64,000 nt of DNA from Pyxicephalus adspersus. Taxonomy: Eukaryota; Chordata; Amphibia; Anura; Pyxicephalidae. The position numbers and the translations under genes are program-made. The number at the start of each line of letters is the position of its first letter. Position 1 is the stretch's first letter. Of this stretch, positions 11,874 to 26,049 are shown one piece after another. The DNA lies in NCBI RefSeq assembly GCF_032062135.1, contig NC_092864.1:14961535-15025534 (forward strand), read 5' to 3'. The notes below the pieces were generated by a model that saw nothing but the letters and a program-made list of their open reading frames with translations, was not told where the DNA came from and did not search any database.

Positions 11874-14017
11874 ATTGTGTTTGTGTCCTCATTGCTTTGC
11901 ATATTGTTAAATCCCGGGGAGCTCTATCATGCAAATCTTGACCATTTTCTGTTGTGAAGAGCGTGGCCTCACCTTTTCCAGTGTCTTAACATAGGTTACG
12001 GAAGCTGTCAATCATAGGTATGGACCAACCATGACTTTAGGAAGATGGAAGTAGGCGTGTCTGTATTCTACAAAAGTCGGTCCAGATATGAATGGCAGCC
12101 TTCATGTGGTTTGGAGCTCCTGGCATGCAGTGACCATTCATTCAAACTTCAGGAGTTTACTTTTATGTGTCCTGACAGTTCAGATGGTTTACAGTGAGTG
12201 ACTTTTCACTTTAAAACTAAAGGCTTTCAAAGCTATAAATATGTCTTTTCTACTGGCAAAAAACATCACAAAGCTTAAACCGTGCTATTCATAAAATGGA
12301 AAAATATTTGCTGCGAGTGCACAGGAATGTCTCCCTTGTAATTGTCTGAATATGAAGCGTGGAGTCCAACTTGCTCCTGCAACAATGGAGAGAGCATTAG
12401 ACTTTGTCTGAATTCTCCGAGTATCTGGTTACTATGGGAACACTTCAAATATTCCTAAAACGCGATCAGGCGTTTCAGAATAAAAACATCCGTCATTATC
12501 ACCGAACCTATTAAAGATCTTTTGACCTGAATTCACTTTTGTCCTCAAGCGACATTATTACAGTGGAAAACTAAAACATGGTCACCATCTAATCCCTCCC
12601 TTTTATAAGTCTTCATGGGGCTGTTTTAGGGTATGGTTCATGAAATTCGGTATACATTACCTGAAATTATTGTTAGTTGTTACATAGACAAAGGTACGTG
12701 ATCATTTAATGTCAACCTAAAGAGACCTAAGAAGTTCCTAAAGCAAGTTGGGCAAAACAGCTCACATATACTGTCCGGGTTACCTTCCCCTGCCGAGTGA
12801 TAATTCACCCAAAATTTAGTCTGAGAATGATATAAGAATTTGTCAGAGAAAATTTCTGGAATTCAGAGTAGGACAAATCTCAAAGGTCACTAAAAAAATT
12901 GTAGTCCGGTGTAAGGTTTAGGCAAAGGATCTCCACAATGATCATTCTAAAGACCAATGAAACAGCTTGAAGGGGCCACACGGTCACCTTAGGCTCTATG
13001 TAGACCAATCAGGTTCAGTTTTAAAAGCCTTTGGTATGCTGGTGTTAATGTCACCGAAGTTAATGTAAACCTGCTTGAAGAAAATAAAAGGAAGCCACCA
13101 AAGCTGACCTGATTTTACAAAGGCTTCTGGCTTGGATGTTATCCTGGCCCACTCACTATAATACTTAGGTCAGTAACTGATAAAGTACAAAAGGTCAGAG
13201 AAAAGTCAGAATTCCTGTTCTTGGTCAAGGTTCTTGTTAATGTAGTTGAACATTGGTTTATAAGTCTCATCATTTCTGAAGAAGCAGATTCTGAGAAACG
13301 CATCCAATAGCTATTTGAGACTGAATGCACACTATGAACATGTTCTGATCATTGTATTTCTGTTTTTATAATTTAATAGATTATGTTTCTATTTTTGAAA
13401 GAATGGAAGATGTGGTGTAAAATTTGTCCAAAACGTGGATCTGTTGGGTATTCAGGGTTTAAAAGTATTAAAATTATAGTTCAAGTCAGCCTGGCATTTT
13501 GCAATTTCAAAAGGAGAGCTTGGCGATGGCATTCTTGCATTTAAATTCCCAGCATGACACATCTGTTTTAGCTATTACAGGTGTTGGGGGATTCTCATTT
13601 AAAATAATATCGCTGTAGGATTTACACTTAGTTTCAATATTATGGGAAGCAAAGGGAGAACATTGAATAGTAGATGGTAACACCTAGCACTCCAACAGAT
13701 TGTGGAACAATGGCTGGGAGATCACGCTATCAAGACATAAAAGCCAAAGGTTGATTTGTTCCATCAAACTTCTCTATAAATTAAAACAATATTCCTTAAC
13801 ACTAAAAATAAAACTGAAACTGACATTTTTCACACCAATTTTAGCTTTGCAGTAGAAGCGGCTCAGGCTTTTTACAATCCTGTTATGAGGTTATCTCCTT
13901 CTTAAAATTCATGCTATGCCAGGAAAAAAGAAGCCAGACCAGCACTTTGGAAATGCAGAGGACCGTGCAGTGTGGTTGACTTACTGGCTGGGACAAAGCA
14001 CAGGTGCAAATCTATAC

Positions 14018-14275
14018 CTAAGCCTGGGTACACATGTCAAAACAATTTTTCTTGAGATGAACGGTCGTGCCCATTGTGGGCAGAAATCAGACGAGTGTAC
14101 AGTGGTCGCCCAGGATAGATAGATGAACCACTGATCAGGAATCACTGCTGTTTAATCCTATGGAGGAGAACGGAACTGGTGCTTTGTGTACCTTTTATTT
14201 TTTCCTCTGTCACTGGAAACGAACCTACAGGATAGTTTCCATCGATCGTGTTCTTACATGTGTAAATAGTCTATG
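14018..14275. mobile_element. GTACACA-type MITE-like repeat
   Basis: It begins AAGCCTGGGTACACATGTC and contains AATCAGACGAGTGTACAGTG and, near the end, CGATCGTGTTCTTACATGTG. This resembles the dispersed frog repeat also seen at 1196 and 62470. Boundaries are approximate. Confidence 0.5.
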
Positions 14276-14433
14276 CAGTGTTGTCCCCAGCCCCTTTTAG
14301 CAAGGTGCACCAACCGGCACTTCAGTGACAGCATGGCTGTTTTTGTGTGAAAAAGTTGGGGCATAATATGGGGCCACCACCCATCTACAATTTTTTCCCA
14401 CCCAGCTTATAAAAATTTCTTGGGAGAATACTG
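14276..14433 (+). mobile_element. CAGTGTT-type MITE (about 165-bp family)
   Basis: It starts CAGTGTTGTCCCCAGCCCCT and ends GAATACTG. The same body (GGCTGTTTTTG, then CCACCCATCTACAATTTTTT) recurs at 29924, 39558, 41777 and 46298. The 5-bp word CTATG directly flanks both ends (14271-14275, 14434-14438). Confidence 0.75.
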
Positions 14434-16387
14434 CTATGCATAGCCTTGATTAACCCATTGTGAGGGCCCTGATGACCATTTTAGAGTTCTCATTGGAACA
14501 AGAGCTAAACAAATCTTCCTGTGGGGCCTGCCTTTCTAAAGATTGTTTTTTTCTGACACGTTTTGTTTTGTTGCCAAGACAGGAACTATCCAGAAGCAGC
14601 AAAAAAAATAAACTGGTAGGGATTTACTCCATACAGCCATAGAAGGGATCCATGTCATGCAGAAAGCATCATGGACACCTGAAGAGAGAAGGCTGAGGAC
14701 TGCGTCACGTTATCAAAGCTATAGGTGAACAAAAAGGGCATTTTATTTTATTTTGTATTTTAGATTTCAGTAAATAAACCAACCAAAATGAGGAAGTAAA
14801 GAGTGAAAGGAAGGATGAACTGCGCACTCTATTCTTTTCATTTTCCATCAAATCCATGCAAGACAAACATTTTAGGGACAGAATTTTGAAACCGCTGCCT
14901 GTTCTCTTTATGAACCATCTCTGTAGTGAACACAGCTGGGAGACACAGCCGAAATGATGAGCTCGTCCCAGCAGCCACGCAGATAAATCAATGGAAAATA
15001 AACTCATCAGGAGCAAGAGATTGACAGGCTACCTCCAGCTGCACTCTCGCTACCGGACTGTGACCTCTAGGAGGGGTGACAGAAACGCTGCTCTGAAAAT
15101 AGATGAGCCATAATCAAATATTGATATTTATCACACTCTATTCGGCCAGCACTGGGTCTATATGACACGCTATGGCCCTACAGAACCCAGTGCCTGCTGT
15201 AAAAAAGGAATCGCTATGCCAGACTGCAGTCCTGGAACTCAAAACCTTCAATATGTCCTGGGGTGATCTGTACTGCAGAAAAGGTAAAGCTGCACTCCAG
15301 AGACAGCCTTGTATATTTGGGCAGGGGATATGAAATTTATCTGTGGCAGTTTCAACTTTATATACAGTTCCCCCCTCCACCCTGTGACTGTACAGTGACT
15401 GTACAGTGGAAAAAGAATCTCCCCTCCCCATTATTCAGTTCAATCCTCCTGTGAGTTGCTATACTGACTGGCCCCTTGCCCTTGTTTTCTCTTCTCTTCC
15501 TTGAGCTCTGCTATACAAGGACTGGAAGTATTTACACTGTTTGCATATTAATTAAATACATCTAATGATGTAGTAACTATAGCAGAGCTGTATTAATTAG
15601 TGTATTTTTAATACCTGTCTAGCAAATCAAAACTTCAATTTATTTAATCTATCCACTGCTGTACAGAAGAATATTTAAATTTGAGTCAAGCCACAGGTCA
15701 AGTATGTCAATAAAAGTAAATAAATGAGAATGAATCCTTATCACCCTAAAGTGGATTAGTAATTAAGTGTCTCAATAATTAAATTCCTGACATGACACTT
15801 GTACCAAGTCACCAAGATAAATGGCTGCAGTGGTCTGGTCTGGTGAAAAACAGTGCAAGATCCAGAATTAAAACAATTGTATAATTTCTGAGCCAGCATT
15901 TCAGTACAGAAAAAAAAAATACCTAAGCAGAGATGGATCTGTTTTCCCAAAGAGAAAATCAAATGAACACCCTGCCAGTGTTGTAATGTCTGTGATAGGC
16001 ATGGAAGTCTTGCACATTACTAGGCATGCTTACATCTGATGCTTTACCCTCCAAGCTTTTTGTGCACTAGTAAGCATGAGCTTGCCCCAGACAAAGAATA
16101 ATGGCCCCTATAACTTTTGTAATAAACATAAGTCATTGTTTGTCAGATGCATTATTCCCCATTACTGGCATGTAGTGGACACTGCAAAGGCTGCTGAATA
16201 CCTTAGGGCTATGAACATGGTGCTTATCATATCAGGTCAGCAATGGAAGCCCCCTATTATCATACACTATGAAAATGAGTACCAACCTAAAAACAACATG
16301 TTATTCCTTCTTTAAAATTTGAATGCCTACTATTACTAGCTACAGTTTTAGCCAGGCCGTGTTCATGCTACCACCGGCAACTTAATA

Positions 16388-16608
16388 GGCCTGATTTATT
16401 AATGCTCACCAAGGATGGAGAGGATGCACTTTCATCAGTGAAACTGGGTTATCCAGCAAACCAGGTATGGATTTCTTAAGTCACTTGCTATTTGTTAGCA
16501 AATGTTTTCAATCCTGGTCCAGATGCATTTTAGGTTTGTTGGATCACCCAGCTTCACTGATGAAAGTGCATCTTCTCCAGCCTCCCTGAGCTTTAATAAA
16601 TCAAGTCC
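16388..16608. mobile_element. long palindromic MITE, full copy
   Basis: The arms GGCCTGATTTATTAATGCTC and CTTTAATAAATCAAGTCC are inverted, with inner arms ATCAGTGAAACTGGGTTATC and GATCACCCAGCTTCACTGAT. It is the same family as 5835-6057, more diverged. It ends about 250 bp from exon 8. Confidence 0.8.
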
Positions 16609-16820
16609 AATGAGAGGAGCCCAAGTTCACAGATGTGGTTGGTACAAACACCTTAAAATCCACATAGCTATTCAGGCATTTGTCAGGCAATTGAAGCTTT
16701 GTATGTCACTGTTAATGTAAGCTCTGATAAATGTGCTCTGAACTGAGCCATTCACATGAACTGCATGCAGAAGGGATTAAGAACTACTAAGTGTGACAAT
16801 GAAATATTCTATTCATCCTA

Positions 16821-16961
<141 letters not shown>

Positions 16962-17029
16962 TTAAAAAATATGGAGAAAAGATCAGAACAATAATAAGGA
17001 AGACATGAAGACTGAGTCCACCCTGGAAC

Positions 17030-17235
17030 TGACATGCAATCTTTCATATTGTTATCCGATTCCCTCATGGAATCAGGAAGGAATTTTTTCCCCTGTTGAA
17101 GCAAATTGTACCAGTAGTTTTTTTGCCTTCCGCTGGACCAAATATGTCTTAAAGGGTTTTATATCTGGGATATGTTTATTTGGCTGGTGGTTGAACTAGA
17201 TAGACTTTTCAACCTAACCTACTATGTAACTATGT
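17030..17235 (+). mobile_element. dispersed repeat ending in TTTTCAACCTAACCTACTAT
   Basis: It contains GGAATCAGGAAGGAATTTTT, then GCAAATTGTACCAG, TGGACCAAATATGTC and TTGAACTAGATAGACTTTTC, ending in TATGTAACTATG. This is a widespread amphibian repeat 3' end. I recognise the text but not the formal family name. Confidence 0.6.
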
Positions 17236-17451
17236 TTAGGTGAAATAGAAAAACACATTTACAATAGAAATGACCAGAATGCCAGAGTTCATCCCAGCCT
17301 GCAGCTTCACCAGTCTACTGGAGCCATTTTAAAGGCTATCTAAACCCAAGAGCAAAAATTGTATACACTGCAGCTTAGCAGTCCAAAGATGAAGTGGCTA
17401 CATTATTTTACTTCAGCTTTAAAACATTTCTTTGCACTCTAGGACGTAAAA

Positions 17452-17531
17452 GGCCTGATTTATTAAAGCTCTCCAAGACTGGAGACGATAGCTCACAATG
17501 AGGGGACCTGGGTGATCCAGCAAACCTGGAA
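17452..17531 (+). mobile_element. left-arm fragment of the palindromic MITE
   Basis: It begins GGCCTGATTTATTAAAGCTC and ends GTGATCCAGCAAACCTGGA; the right arm is absent. Confidence 0.7.
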
Positions 17532-18608
17532 GCAGAGCAGCATCGTTTCATTACCATTACATGAAGCTACACTAGGCAGACTTCACTGGGAGGTTTAACA
17601 TATATTTGTAAGACTTTGGAGGGAGAAGAAAGGAACACTACGTGCAGGTGTACTTATAATCAAATATTGCAGATTTCTGCATTTTCTAAAAAGCAGCCAT
17701 AGTTCTTCTTAATTGGGACACTACACAGATTGGGGCAGTTATAAGCAGACACAGAATAAAATATCATATTTGTACATTGTTTTAAAAATATCTGTAAATG
17801 ATGACTATTGAGAAGTATTAGATACATCAAGTTGATGTTTAACAAATGAAGAAAGAGAACAGAAAATCAGAATAACATTAATATATCCCGGGCTCTGTGT
17901 AACAATATTAATACCAGATTTATTTAAGGACAGACGTGCCCCTTTATTGTTCTTCATGCCTCAGAAACTGATGGGGGAGGAAGGAGCAGGAAAGACTACA
18001 CGGTTGTGTATGATGCCAAGCTCGGACTACAATAGAATACAATGATTTCCTGGAGACATGACTAATAACCGCCTGCATGCGTTCTGAAGCTGAACAGGAT
18101 ATGAAAATTTGGAAGACGGCATTGGACAAGATTAAAAGAAGGCTACGCGAAATGAAATGGCACAATGATTAAAAACCCTGCTGCTCCTAGGTCAACGGAT
18201 ATCTGCTCTTCTGTAGCCAAGCGAGTAGTTCAACCATGCCCTTTATCTAAAAGGCTCTGCCGGGTTTTTTTGGTTCAAAACTAGACTGGATTAGAAACTA
18301 AAAAAGGAATCTACTAATAAGAAAAACACAGAGGCGGCCACTTTAGTGCTGAAAATGCTAATCGCCTGGATGACTACTGTCATTTCATAAAGACACAGCA
18401 GGGTGCCTTATGCTTATCCTCCCCTTCCTTAGAACAGAACAGTGCTATATGTACAGTGCTTGTTCATTCTACCGTCACTGCACATGGTCACAAAAGACTG
18501 TTTCCAGCGACAGAAAATATGACGTCTGTCTATAGCCTTACACTTACACAATATTGTATATAAATCAAATTTGAGTAGCCCAAATTATATAAATATCATG
18601 TTTTCAAG

Positions 18609-18620
18609 CCCCCCCCCCCC
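18609..18620. repeat. poly-C run
   Basis: About 12 consecutive C residues next to the SINE tail. Confidence 0.8.
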
Positions 18621-18639
18621 AACTTACACATCTTCTAAT

Positions 18640-18800
18640 ATTATTATCATTACACAGTATTTATATAGCGCCATCATATTACGCAGCGCTGTACACAGTC
18701 CATAGTCGTGTCACTAACTGTCCCTCAAAGGAGCTCACAATCTAATATCCCTACAATAGTCATATGTCATCTAAGGTCAGTTTTATGGGGAAGCCATTTA
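18640..18800 (-). mobile_element. SINE 3' end fragment
   Basis: Minus-strand copy of the SINE tail: TATATAGCGCCATCATATTA, CGCAGCGCTGTACACAGTCC and GAGCTCACAATCTAATATCC, with an ATTATTATC run at the start. It is truncated after about 160 bp. Confidence 0.7.
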
Positions 18801-19086
18801 ACCTCACGCAAGTCGTGCCACACAAGTCCCTTATCACATATTAGTCATAAAATTCTTCAATACACCAATAAAACCACAGATTGTATTTAACTTAGTGTGT
18901 GTATGGATGGCTTTGGACCTAAATTATCATTGTAATAAACAGCAGTAGCCACATTTTCATGGTTACTGCTCTAATGGTTTATTGCAGACCTTGCTCAGGT
19001 TTGTACAGCCATTAGAAGAGAATTTCATTTACCCAGCAATGTTACTTTATGTTTTGTATTACATGGTGATATATTGTCCTACTTAC

Positions 19087-19221
19087 CACCCATCCACTCC
19101 GGCCTTCAGCAGCTCGGAGATCCCAAACGATAATGACCCCATGAAGTCATTTCTGCTAGTAAGGTCCCAGTCCCATATTTCCACCGACAACCTGCGATCT
19201 TTGTCCGACTCCTTTAAGTTG
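19087..19221 (-). CDS. PRKCB: PRKCB exon 7: second half of C2 domain
   Basis: This 135-nt exon (phase 2 at both ends) encodes [20 protein letters not shown], then [20 protein letters not shown] and GVDG. It supplies the second calcium-binding loop of the C2 domain. The aspartates of WDWD and the one in TSRND correspond to the human calcium ligands D246, D248 and D254, and all are present. The C2 domain brings calcium-loaded kinase to phosphatidylserine and PIP2 at the plasma membrane. The acceptor is CCTGCCAG and the donor GTAAGT. Only 94 bp of intron separate it from exon 6. Confidence 0.97.
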
Positions 19222-19494
<273 letters not shown>

Positions 19495-19727
19495 TCAGTT
19501 TGTTGGTCAAGCAGGCAAAACACATAATATAAAGGCAACAACAAGAAACACATGAGATCAGCTATTCTTGAATTTCAGAATGATCATTGAAGTCTGGTTT
19601 CTGATTCGTGGCTTTAGCTTTTAGGAGATCGGCTGTTGTTTAGGATCACATTTTGAAGCAGAATGAAACCTGAAAACTTAAAAACCGACATTAGGATAGA
19701 TTAGTTATGAGGAAGGAGACTGACTAT

Positions 19728-19802
19728 GGGCCTGATTTATCATAGCTATCTAAGACTTAAGAAGACTATCATGGGTGAACCTGGGTGATCCAGCAACCCT
19801 GG
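19728..19802 (+). mobile_element. left-arm fragment of the palindromic MITE
   Basis: GGGCCTGATTTATCATAGCT to CTGGGTGATCCAGCAACCCT matches the left arm of the family. Confidence 0.65.
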
Positions 19803-20454
19803 CATCTTTTAGGTGCGCAGAGTAAGTGCTGGGTGCCAGGATGAACAAACTCCTGTCCACATGCACATGTTATATCATTGTGGCCCAGCCAATCAAAGCC
19901 GTCAAGTCCAGCCAATTAGCAGCTGAAGACTCCTAATTACAGAAGTAAATGAGGAGGAGATGGATTTGCCGACATTGATATGGCGGTAAAGGGAAATTAC
20001 GACCATTGCATTGCTGAAAGGGGGCACTTTACAAGATAAGACTGCTATAATGTGCAAACATGCAGTAAATACTTGCACACCGAAACCCAAAAAGTCTTAT
20101 TGTGCCTTAATGGCCATTCTACAGCTAGAAACACTTCAACAGCAGAATTACTGTCATGTAATATTCCGAAAACATGACTAAATTAGTGCATAGAAATACT
20201 CTGATGTTTAATTGAATAATAAATATTGTATAATTTTGTATAATTAGGTAAATATAAACAGGTAATATAAACAATAATTTTGTATAATTGAAAATCAGCT
20301 AGTGTAATCATAGAAATCAGCCACAAGCAATCTGAAATCAGGCTTGCAGTGGGAGTGGCGGCAAGGGTTGCAGGGGTTTTTAAGGGAAACCAGATGAAGG
20401 TTTTTTTTTTATTTGCAGAAGTTACATTTTAAAGCTAAATTCAAATGAATTTAA

Positions 20455-20577
20455 TTAGCTCATTTTTTTTATACTTTAAAACAAACCAGAGAAAGGATAA
20501 AATTACTAATATTAATAATTATTTTTATTAATTTTTAGCTCATTTTTTATACATTAAAACAAACCAGAGAAGGGATG
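20455..20577 (+). repeat. local direct duplication, about 43-bp units
   Basis: TTAGCTCATTTTTTTTATAC followed by AAAACAAACCAGAGAAAGGA (20455-20498) recurs as TTAGCTCATTTTTTATACAT plus AAAACAAACCAGAGAAGGGA (20535-20577), 80 bp apart with an AT-rich spacer. Confidence 0.8.
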
Positions 20578-21412
20578 GAACCCTATGTCAAGGTATAACT
20601 GGTGATACGGTGGTATTGGGAAGATTTGCTCCCATTTCCTGTCCCAGAGGATTTTAAAAAAAGAGAATTATGAAACACAGTGTCAGAACAAGAAAGCACA
20701 GCAGCTAAATAAACCTTCTCTGCAATGCGTAAACAGCTAATATGCATTTATCATGAATCAGGAAATACAAAAGAAATCCAATTGGAGTGCCTGGGAAACA
20801 CAGCAATTCCCTTTTTGGAAATATTCAATTTCCTGTTATCTCTCTGTAATGGTTTAATTGAAATTTATTTTAATTACCTTTATTTTTAATTTGAAATAAA
20901 TAATTTTACAAAAGATCATATTGATAAAGTGGTAAACGATTGATGTCATTATTGGAATTTGTTGCATTTATAACACAAATTTCCAATCATCTGTCTATTC
21001 AAAAATTGTTTGCTGCCATCGCTCAAAAGATAAACCAGATCTCCCCAACATTATCAACATTACATATCTATATGACAGAAATGATCACATTTGAGCATTC
21101 ATTGTGTACAATTGGCAAGTGTTTGACTTTATAACAGATTCACCGTGAATCTCGCTATATTGAATTCACTTTGCTTGGCACTACATTTGTTGGTCTGCAA
21201 ACATTTCTAAAAATGAACTTGCCACCTGTGCAGCACTCTGAGGCCTGGGAGGACCTGCAGGCACGGATTTGTATTTCTTGCCTTTGTACCATTACACATC
21301 TTACTGAAATACCTTCACAATACCTAAACATCTGCTGACATCTCGTGGCCAAATAAAGCTACAGCATCTTTTAAAATCACACTATTGTATTTTATGTTAA
21401 TATTTTTAAACA

Positions 21413-23395
21413 TGATTTTTATAGCGCCAACATATTATGCTGCATTGAACATTAAATAGGGGATGCAAATGACAGATGCAGACAGTGACACAGGAGGGAG
21501 GAGAGGACCCTGCCCTGAAGAGCTTACAATCTAAGAGGTGGGGGAAGTAGCACACAATAAGAGGAGGGCATATGGATTGGTGTGTGAGTAGTGAGAGATT
21601 TAAGAAACAAAAGACAGGTAGGCATGTTTAAAATGGGGTTGAGTGCTCTTTTAAATGTGCAGAAAGCCAAATAGAACGAGGAAGACCATTCCAGAGAGTT
21701 GGGGCAGCTCTAGAAAAGTCTTGTATCCGTGCGTGTGATGAGGTTATGAGTGAGGAAGTCATTAGTAGGTCATTGGAGGAGCGGGGAGAGCGGCTAGGGG
21801 AGTATTTTTCTACCAGGTCAGAAATGTAGGTGGGACAAAAGCTGTGGGGGGGATTTGAAGGCAAAGCACAGGAGCATAAATTTGATTCTAAGGTGAAATG
21901 GAAGCCAATGAAGAGAACTACAAAGAGATGCAGCAGAAGAGGAGCGGAGGGAAGGATGGATGAGTCTGGCTGCAGCATTCATAATAGATTGTAGAGGAGA
22001 GAGTCGGTTTAGTGGAATACCAGAGAGGAGGAGGTTACAGTAGTCCAGACGTGAGATGATAAAAGCGTGTACAAGGAGTTTGGTGGTCTCTGGGGACAGG
22101 TAGGGGCGGATTTTGGAGATGTTGCGTAGATGAAAGTGACAGGACCTGGAAATGTTCTGAATATGGGGGGGAAATGAGAGGGCAGAATCGAGGGTGATGC
22201 CAAGACAACGTTCCCAAGGGGAGGGATAAATAACAGTGTTGTTAACAGTTAGATATATGTCAGGGGGAGATTTGGAATTTGAGGGGGGGATGATGATGAG
22301 TTCTGTTTTATCCAGGTTGAGTTTCAGGAATCGGTCAGACATCCATGATGAGATGAGATGACGACAGGTAGCATGAGACCTTATCTAGGACTGAGGGAGT
22401 CAAGTCAGGGGTAAACAGATAAATTTGAGTGTCATCAGCATACAGATGGTACTGTAAGCCAAAGGAGGATATGAGACTACCGAGAGAGGAGGTGTACAGA
22501 GAAAAGAGGACCGGTCCAAGGACTGACCCTTGGGGAAAACCAACAGGGAGGAGAGTGGGTGAGGAGGAGTTACCACTGAAAGAAACTTGAAAGGAGCGGT
22601 CAGACAGATAGGAAGCAAACCAAGAGAGAGCAGTGTCACTGATACCAATGGAGCGCATGATTTGTATTAGAAGAGGGTGATCAACAGTGTCAAAGCAGAG
22701 GAGACTTAGCTCTGATGAGGTCATTGGCCACTTTAGTAAGGGCTGTTTCAGTGGAGTGGGCAGCTTGAAAGCCAGACAGGAGAGGGTCAAGGAGAGAGTT
22801 GGTGCTCAGTAATCGGTGAGTCTTTGTAGACAAGGTGTTCTAGAAGTTTGTAAACATATGGGAGAAGGGAGATAGGACGGTAACTGGAAGGTAGGGAGGG
22901 GTCTAGTGAGGGTTTCTTTAGGATAGGGAGAATTATGGCAGGTTTGAAAGCGGAGAGGTAGATACCAGTAGAAAGGGAGAGGTTGAATAGTTCGGTTAGG
23001 GCGGGGGCCAGGGTGGAGGAATGGGCACGGAGTAGATCAGAGGGAATTGGGTCAAGCGGACATGTAGTAGATGGAGATAATGAGAGAAGAGAGGAGACTT
23101 CATCCACAATAACTGGGCAGAGGGGGGCCAATGATGATTTACAGGTGGACTGGGTGGGTATGGTTGGAGTGGCCCTGTGAGCAGGGACATGATGTCTGAT
23201 TTTGTCAATTTTATCTCTGAAGTAGGTGGCAATGTTTTGGGCAGAGAAGGATGTTGTAGGGGGAGCAGGTGTGGGGTTTAGGAGGGAGTCAATTGTTGTT
23301 GAAGGGGCTGCGTGGGTTGGACGCTTGAGAGGATATGACAGCAGAGAAATAATATTGCTTGGTGACAATGAGTGCAGTGAAGTTGTCATTGAAGT
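21413..23395 (-). mobile_element. L2-clade LINE, 5' truncated and frameshifted
   Basis: A minus-strand non-LTR retrotransposon of about 2 kb. Open pieces overlap in different frames at 22787-23389, 22335-22790, 21818-22342 and 21628-21978, showing at least two frameshifts. Reverse transcriptase motifs include [26 protein letters not shown] (canonical VPQG changed to FPQG) and [11 protein letters not shown]. The C-terminal LHWLPFHLRIKF and RAAPTLWNGLP motifs are typical of the L2/CR1 group. Motif A lacks residues before CFDTVDHP. The 3' UTR has TTAGATTGTAAGCTCTTCAG and ends near 21413. The 5' end is missing, and it is not capable of moving itself. Confidence 0.88.
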
Positions 23396-24127
23396 TGTTT
23401 TTTGAGGCTATAAAGCAAACTTCAAATGCCAACATGGAAGCCCTATAAGGTGACAAAGGGCTGCTTAATTAAAAGCATAAAAAATTATGGGGGCTTGTCA
23501 GTATGATTACGTTTTTTTAGACATTATTTCAGCAACGGGAAGCAATATTTCCGTATGAACCGAAACACATTTCATCTTAACCTGGGCCTTTTGCAGATTT
23601 AGGTTCTTCAGCCATCACAATTGGCCTGGCTGAAATGATTTAACACATGTGCATAGAGGTTCTTTCAGTCCATGAACCCAGGTATGCCTGAATTGAACAT
23701 TTTGCAAAAGGCAGGTAAGTTGGTTCTATTACACTAGAGATATAGCATGTCCCTTCTGCAATAGGGAACCTGTGTGCTCGCAATTTTCTCTTTTTGAAGT
23801 TTAATTCCACTTTAAAGATACCCTATCAAATGCAAGTAAAATAACAGAAAGTTAGGTATATTCTGCTTTTCTTTCCATATTTTATGTGCCAGGTCTCCTT
23901 TCCACAGTTCACTTTATAGCCTTGTTCCTCTATTGGAGATTTTAATTAATACCCTTGTTTGCCCAGCTCAGCTGCCCTCCCCCTAAAACCCTTTATGTAC
24001 CTGCTGGGGAGGAGCAAAGTATATTATAGATAATATATAATATAATAATATATAGTATGAAGAGTGTCAGCTCTGTGTCTGCTGGGGCTGCTGACATCAC
24101 ATTAAAGAAAGTGGCCCCAAGCCATTT

Positions 24128-24405
24128 TTATATTACATGTATTTATATAGCAGAACAGCAAAATCCACAGCCAAGTCACTGATATTAATTCAGAGGAGCT
24201 AACAAACTATTTTCCTACCACCAGTTTTTGGAGGAAGCCAATTGGCCTACTAAGATTTTTGAAAAATGGAGTCCCCCGAAGTAACTAACACAAACATAGG
24301 CAAAGCGTGCAAACTTCATAAAAATTGTGTTCTGACCAAGATTTGAACCAGGGAACCCTAATGTGGCAAGACTGGAGTGCTAGTTACAGAGCTACTCTGC
24401 CACTC
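24128..24405 (-). mobile_element. diverged full-length tRNA-headed SINE
   Basis: On the minus strand it starts GAGTGGCAGAGTAGCTCTGT (A-box region), followed by CTAGCACTCC and a B box CCTGGTTCAAATCTTGGTC. Then come AAGTTTGCACGCTTTGCC and a tail with CTATATAAATACATG. It has the layout of the 47268 copy but is older. Confidence 0.7.
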
Positions 24406-26049
24406 ATACAATGAATAAATACAATAAATGCACATATTTTCTATTAGGAAGTATTTATTTAAAGTGTACCTTTACTCACAAATCAACTTTTGCTTATGGA
24501 TAACATAAACTTAAGTTATAATCGTCTGAAAACTTTTTTTTTTTCTTAAGCTTGCTTTGACCTTTAAACAATAAAAACGAGTTCTGGCCACACTCCCAGG
24601 TCTCTCCATCCCCTAGGCGGTGAACTGCAATCTGGGAAATGCAAACTTTGGTGGAAGTGTTTCTAATCCACTCCCACTGCCCTAATTATGCAGATTTTTT
24701 TCTTTCCTCTCCTGGGACTCTTATGTCACTCATGTCTGACTGCCCCGTCTGCAGCTGCTTCCTGCTTCTTTTCAGCTTGTAAGCTCTCCGTGCAGAGGGC
24801 TCCAGCTAGTAAGGGAGGGGGAGAAGAAGGTCAGGAGAGGAAGAAAATGTAAACTAGTAGTCACAAGCTGGCCACATCTAAACTCTTCATAAATTGTTAT
24901 ATTTTTCATGAATACAAGCTGACCCAGCCAGTGCCATCAGGGAGGACTGACATTTTAGTGCAAGTAAGTAAGAATAGATTAATAATTGAAAGACTAGTTT
25001 TTGAGTATAGTTTATCTTTAAGAGAATGGTCCAGCCGTTTTGCCCTCACCATCCTAGACTATTATAGGTTTGTAGGTTATTACTATGTAGGGTCTGCTAG
25101 GTAAAAGAATATTTGGTCAAATGTGCAAAGACACTTGTGGACCTCAGTCATGTGTTTTCTTCACTCGTGTAATAGATTAGGCAGGGCTGACACCACTCAA
25201 TCCACTATATTTGAAGTGTCTTTAAAGGAATAAAACATGTGAAATGTGCATGTATTGCAGAAGTGAAGTACATGTGATTATTTCACTTTAAGTAAAAAGA
25301 CCCAAGAGTGTCAAAACCATTTGGGTTACAGTGTTGTAGAAGTGAAATTAAACCATTGCCCAACTTTAACCATACTCAGCCAAACTATACTTGTGAAAGG
25401 AAATTTGTACATACTTTTCCTTCTGCCTATACTGCTGATCATTACTTAAAGGAATCATCCCTCAAAATCTGCTGAGAAACTAGCACTTCCAAACTGTTGA
25501 TCTCCCTGGTCCCAGGAGCACTTGCTGGTCAGCACCAGCTGTGCACGAGATCAGGGGGCAATGGTGATATGGAAGTCATAGGGAGAAGTTAATAAATTAT
25601 GTGGAGGATTAATGAGATTGTCACTCCTGCAGGTTTCGTGGAATTTGGCTGGATGTTCCCAGTGTTCAGTGGTACAAACAGCATAGGCAGATGTATGCAT
25701 ATATATGTTTTTTTAGTTTAGCTAGTTTTAGTATATTAGTATAGCTTGGCTAAGTACACATAGCTTGGATTATTCCCACTGCCAGAAGCCCAAAGTCTTA
25801 TGGTCAGCTCTCCTCTGATCCCAAAGCAATTCTACAGGGAGAACTCCATGGGCATTGCAGACACTACAACACATCTTTAATAATGGGCCAGTAGAAGGCT
25901 GGTCTTGCTTTGCAAAGAATAACAGAAAGCCAATAGCTATTATAAATGTTTTATTTTCATACGTAACTTTGTGTCTGAGTCTATTTCTATTGTACCAAAT
26001 ACTGCTAAAAAGCCTAACAATACACAAGACCATACACACAGCAACTTAC

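Noticed and set aside
22983..23180. Plus-strand open frame inside the L2 element
   Set aside because: Antisense to the L2 reading frame; it reflects the purine-rich opposite strand.
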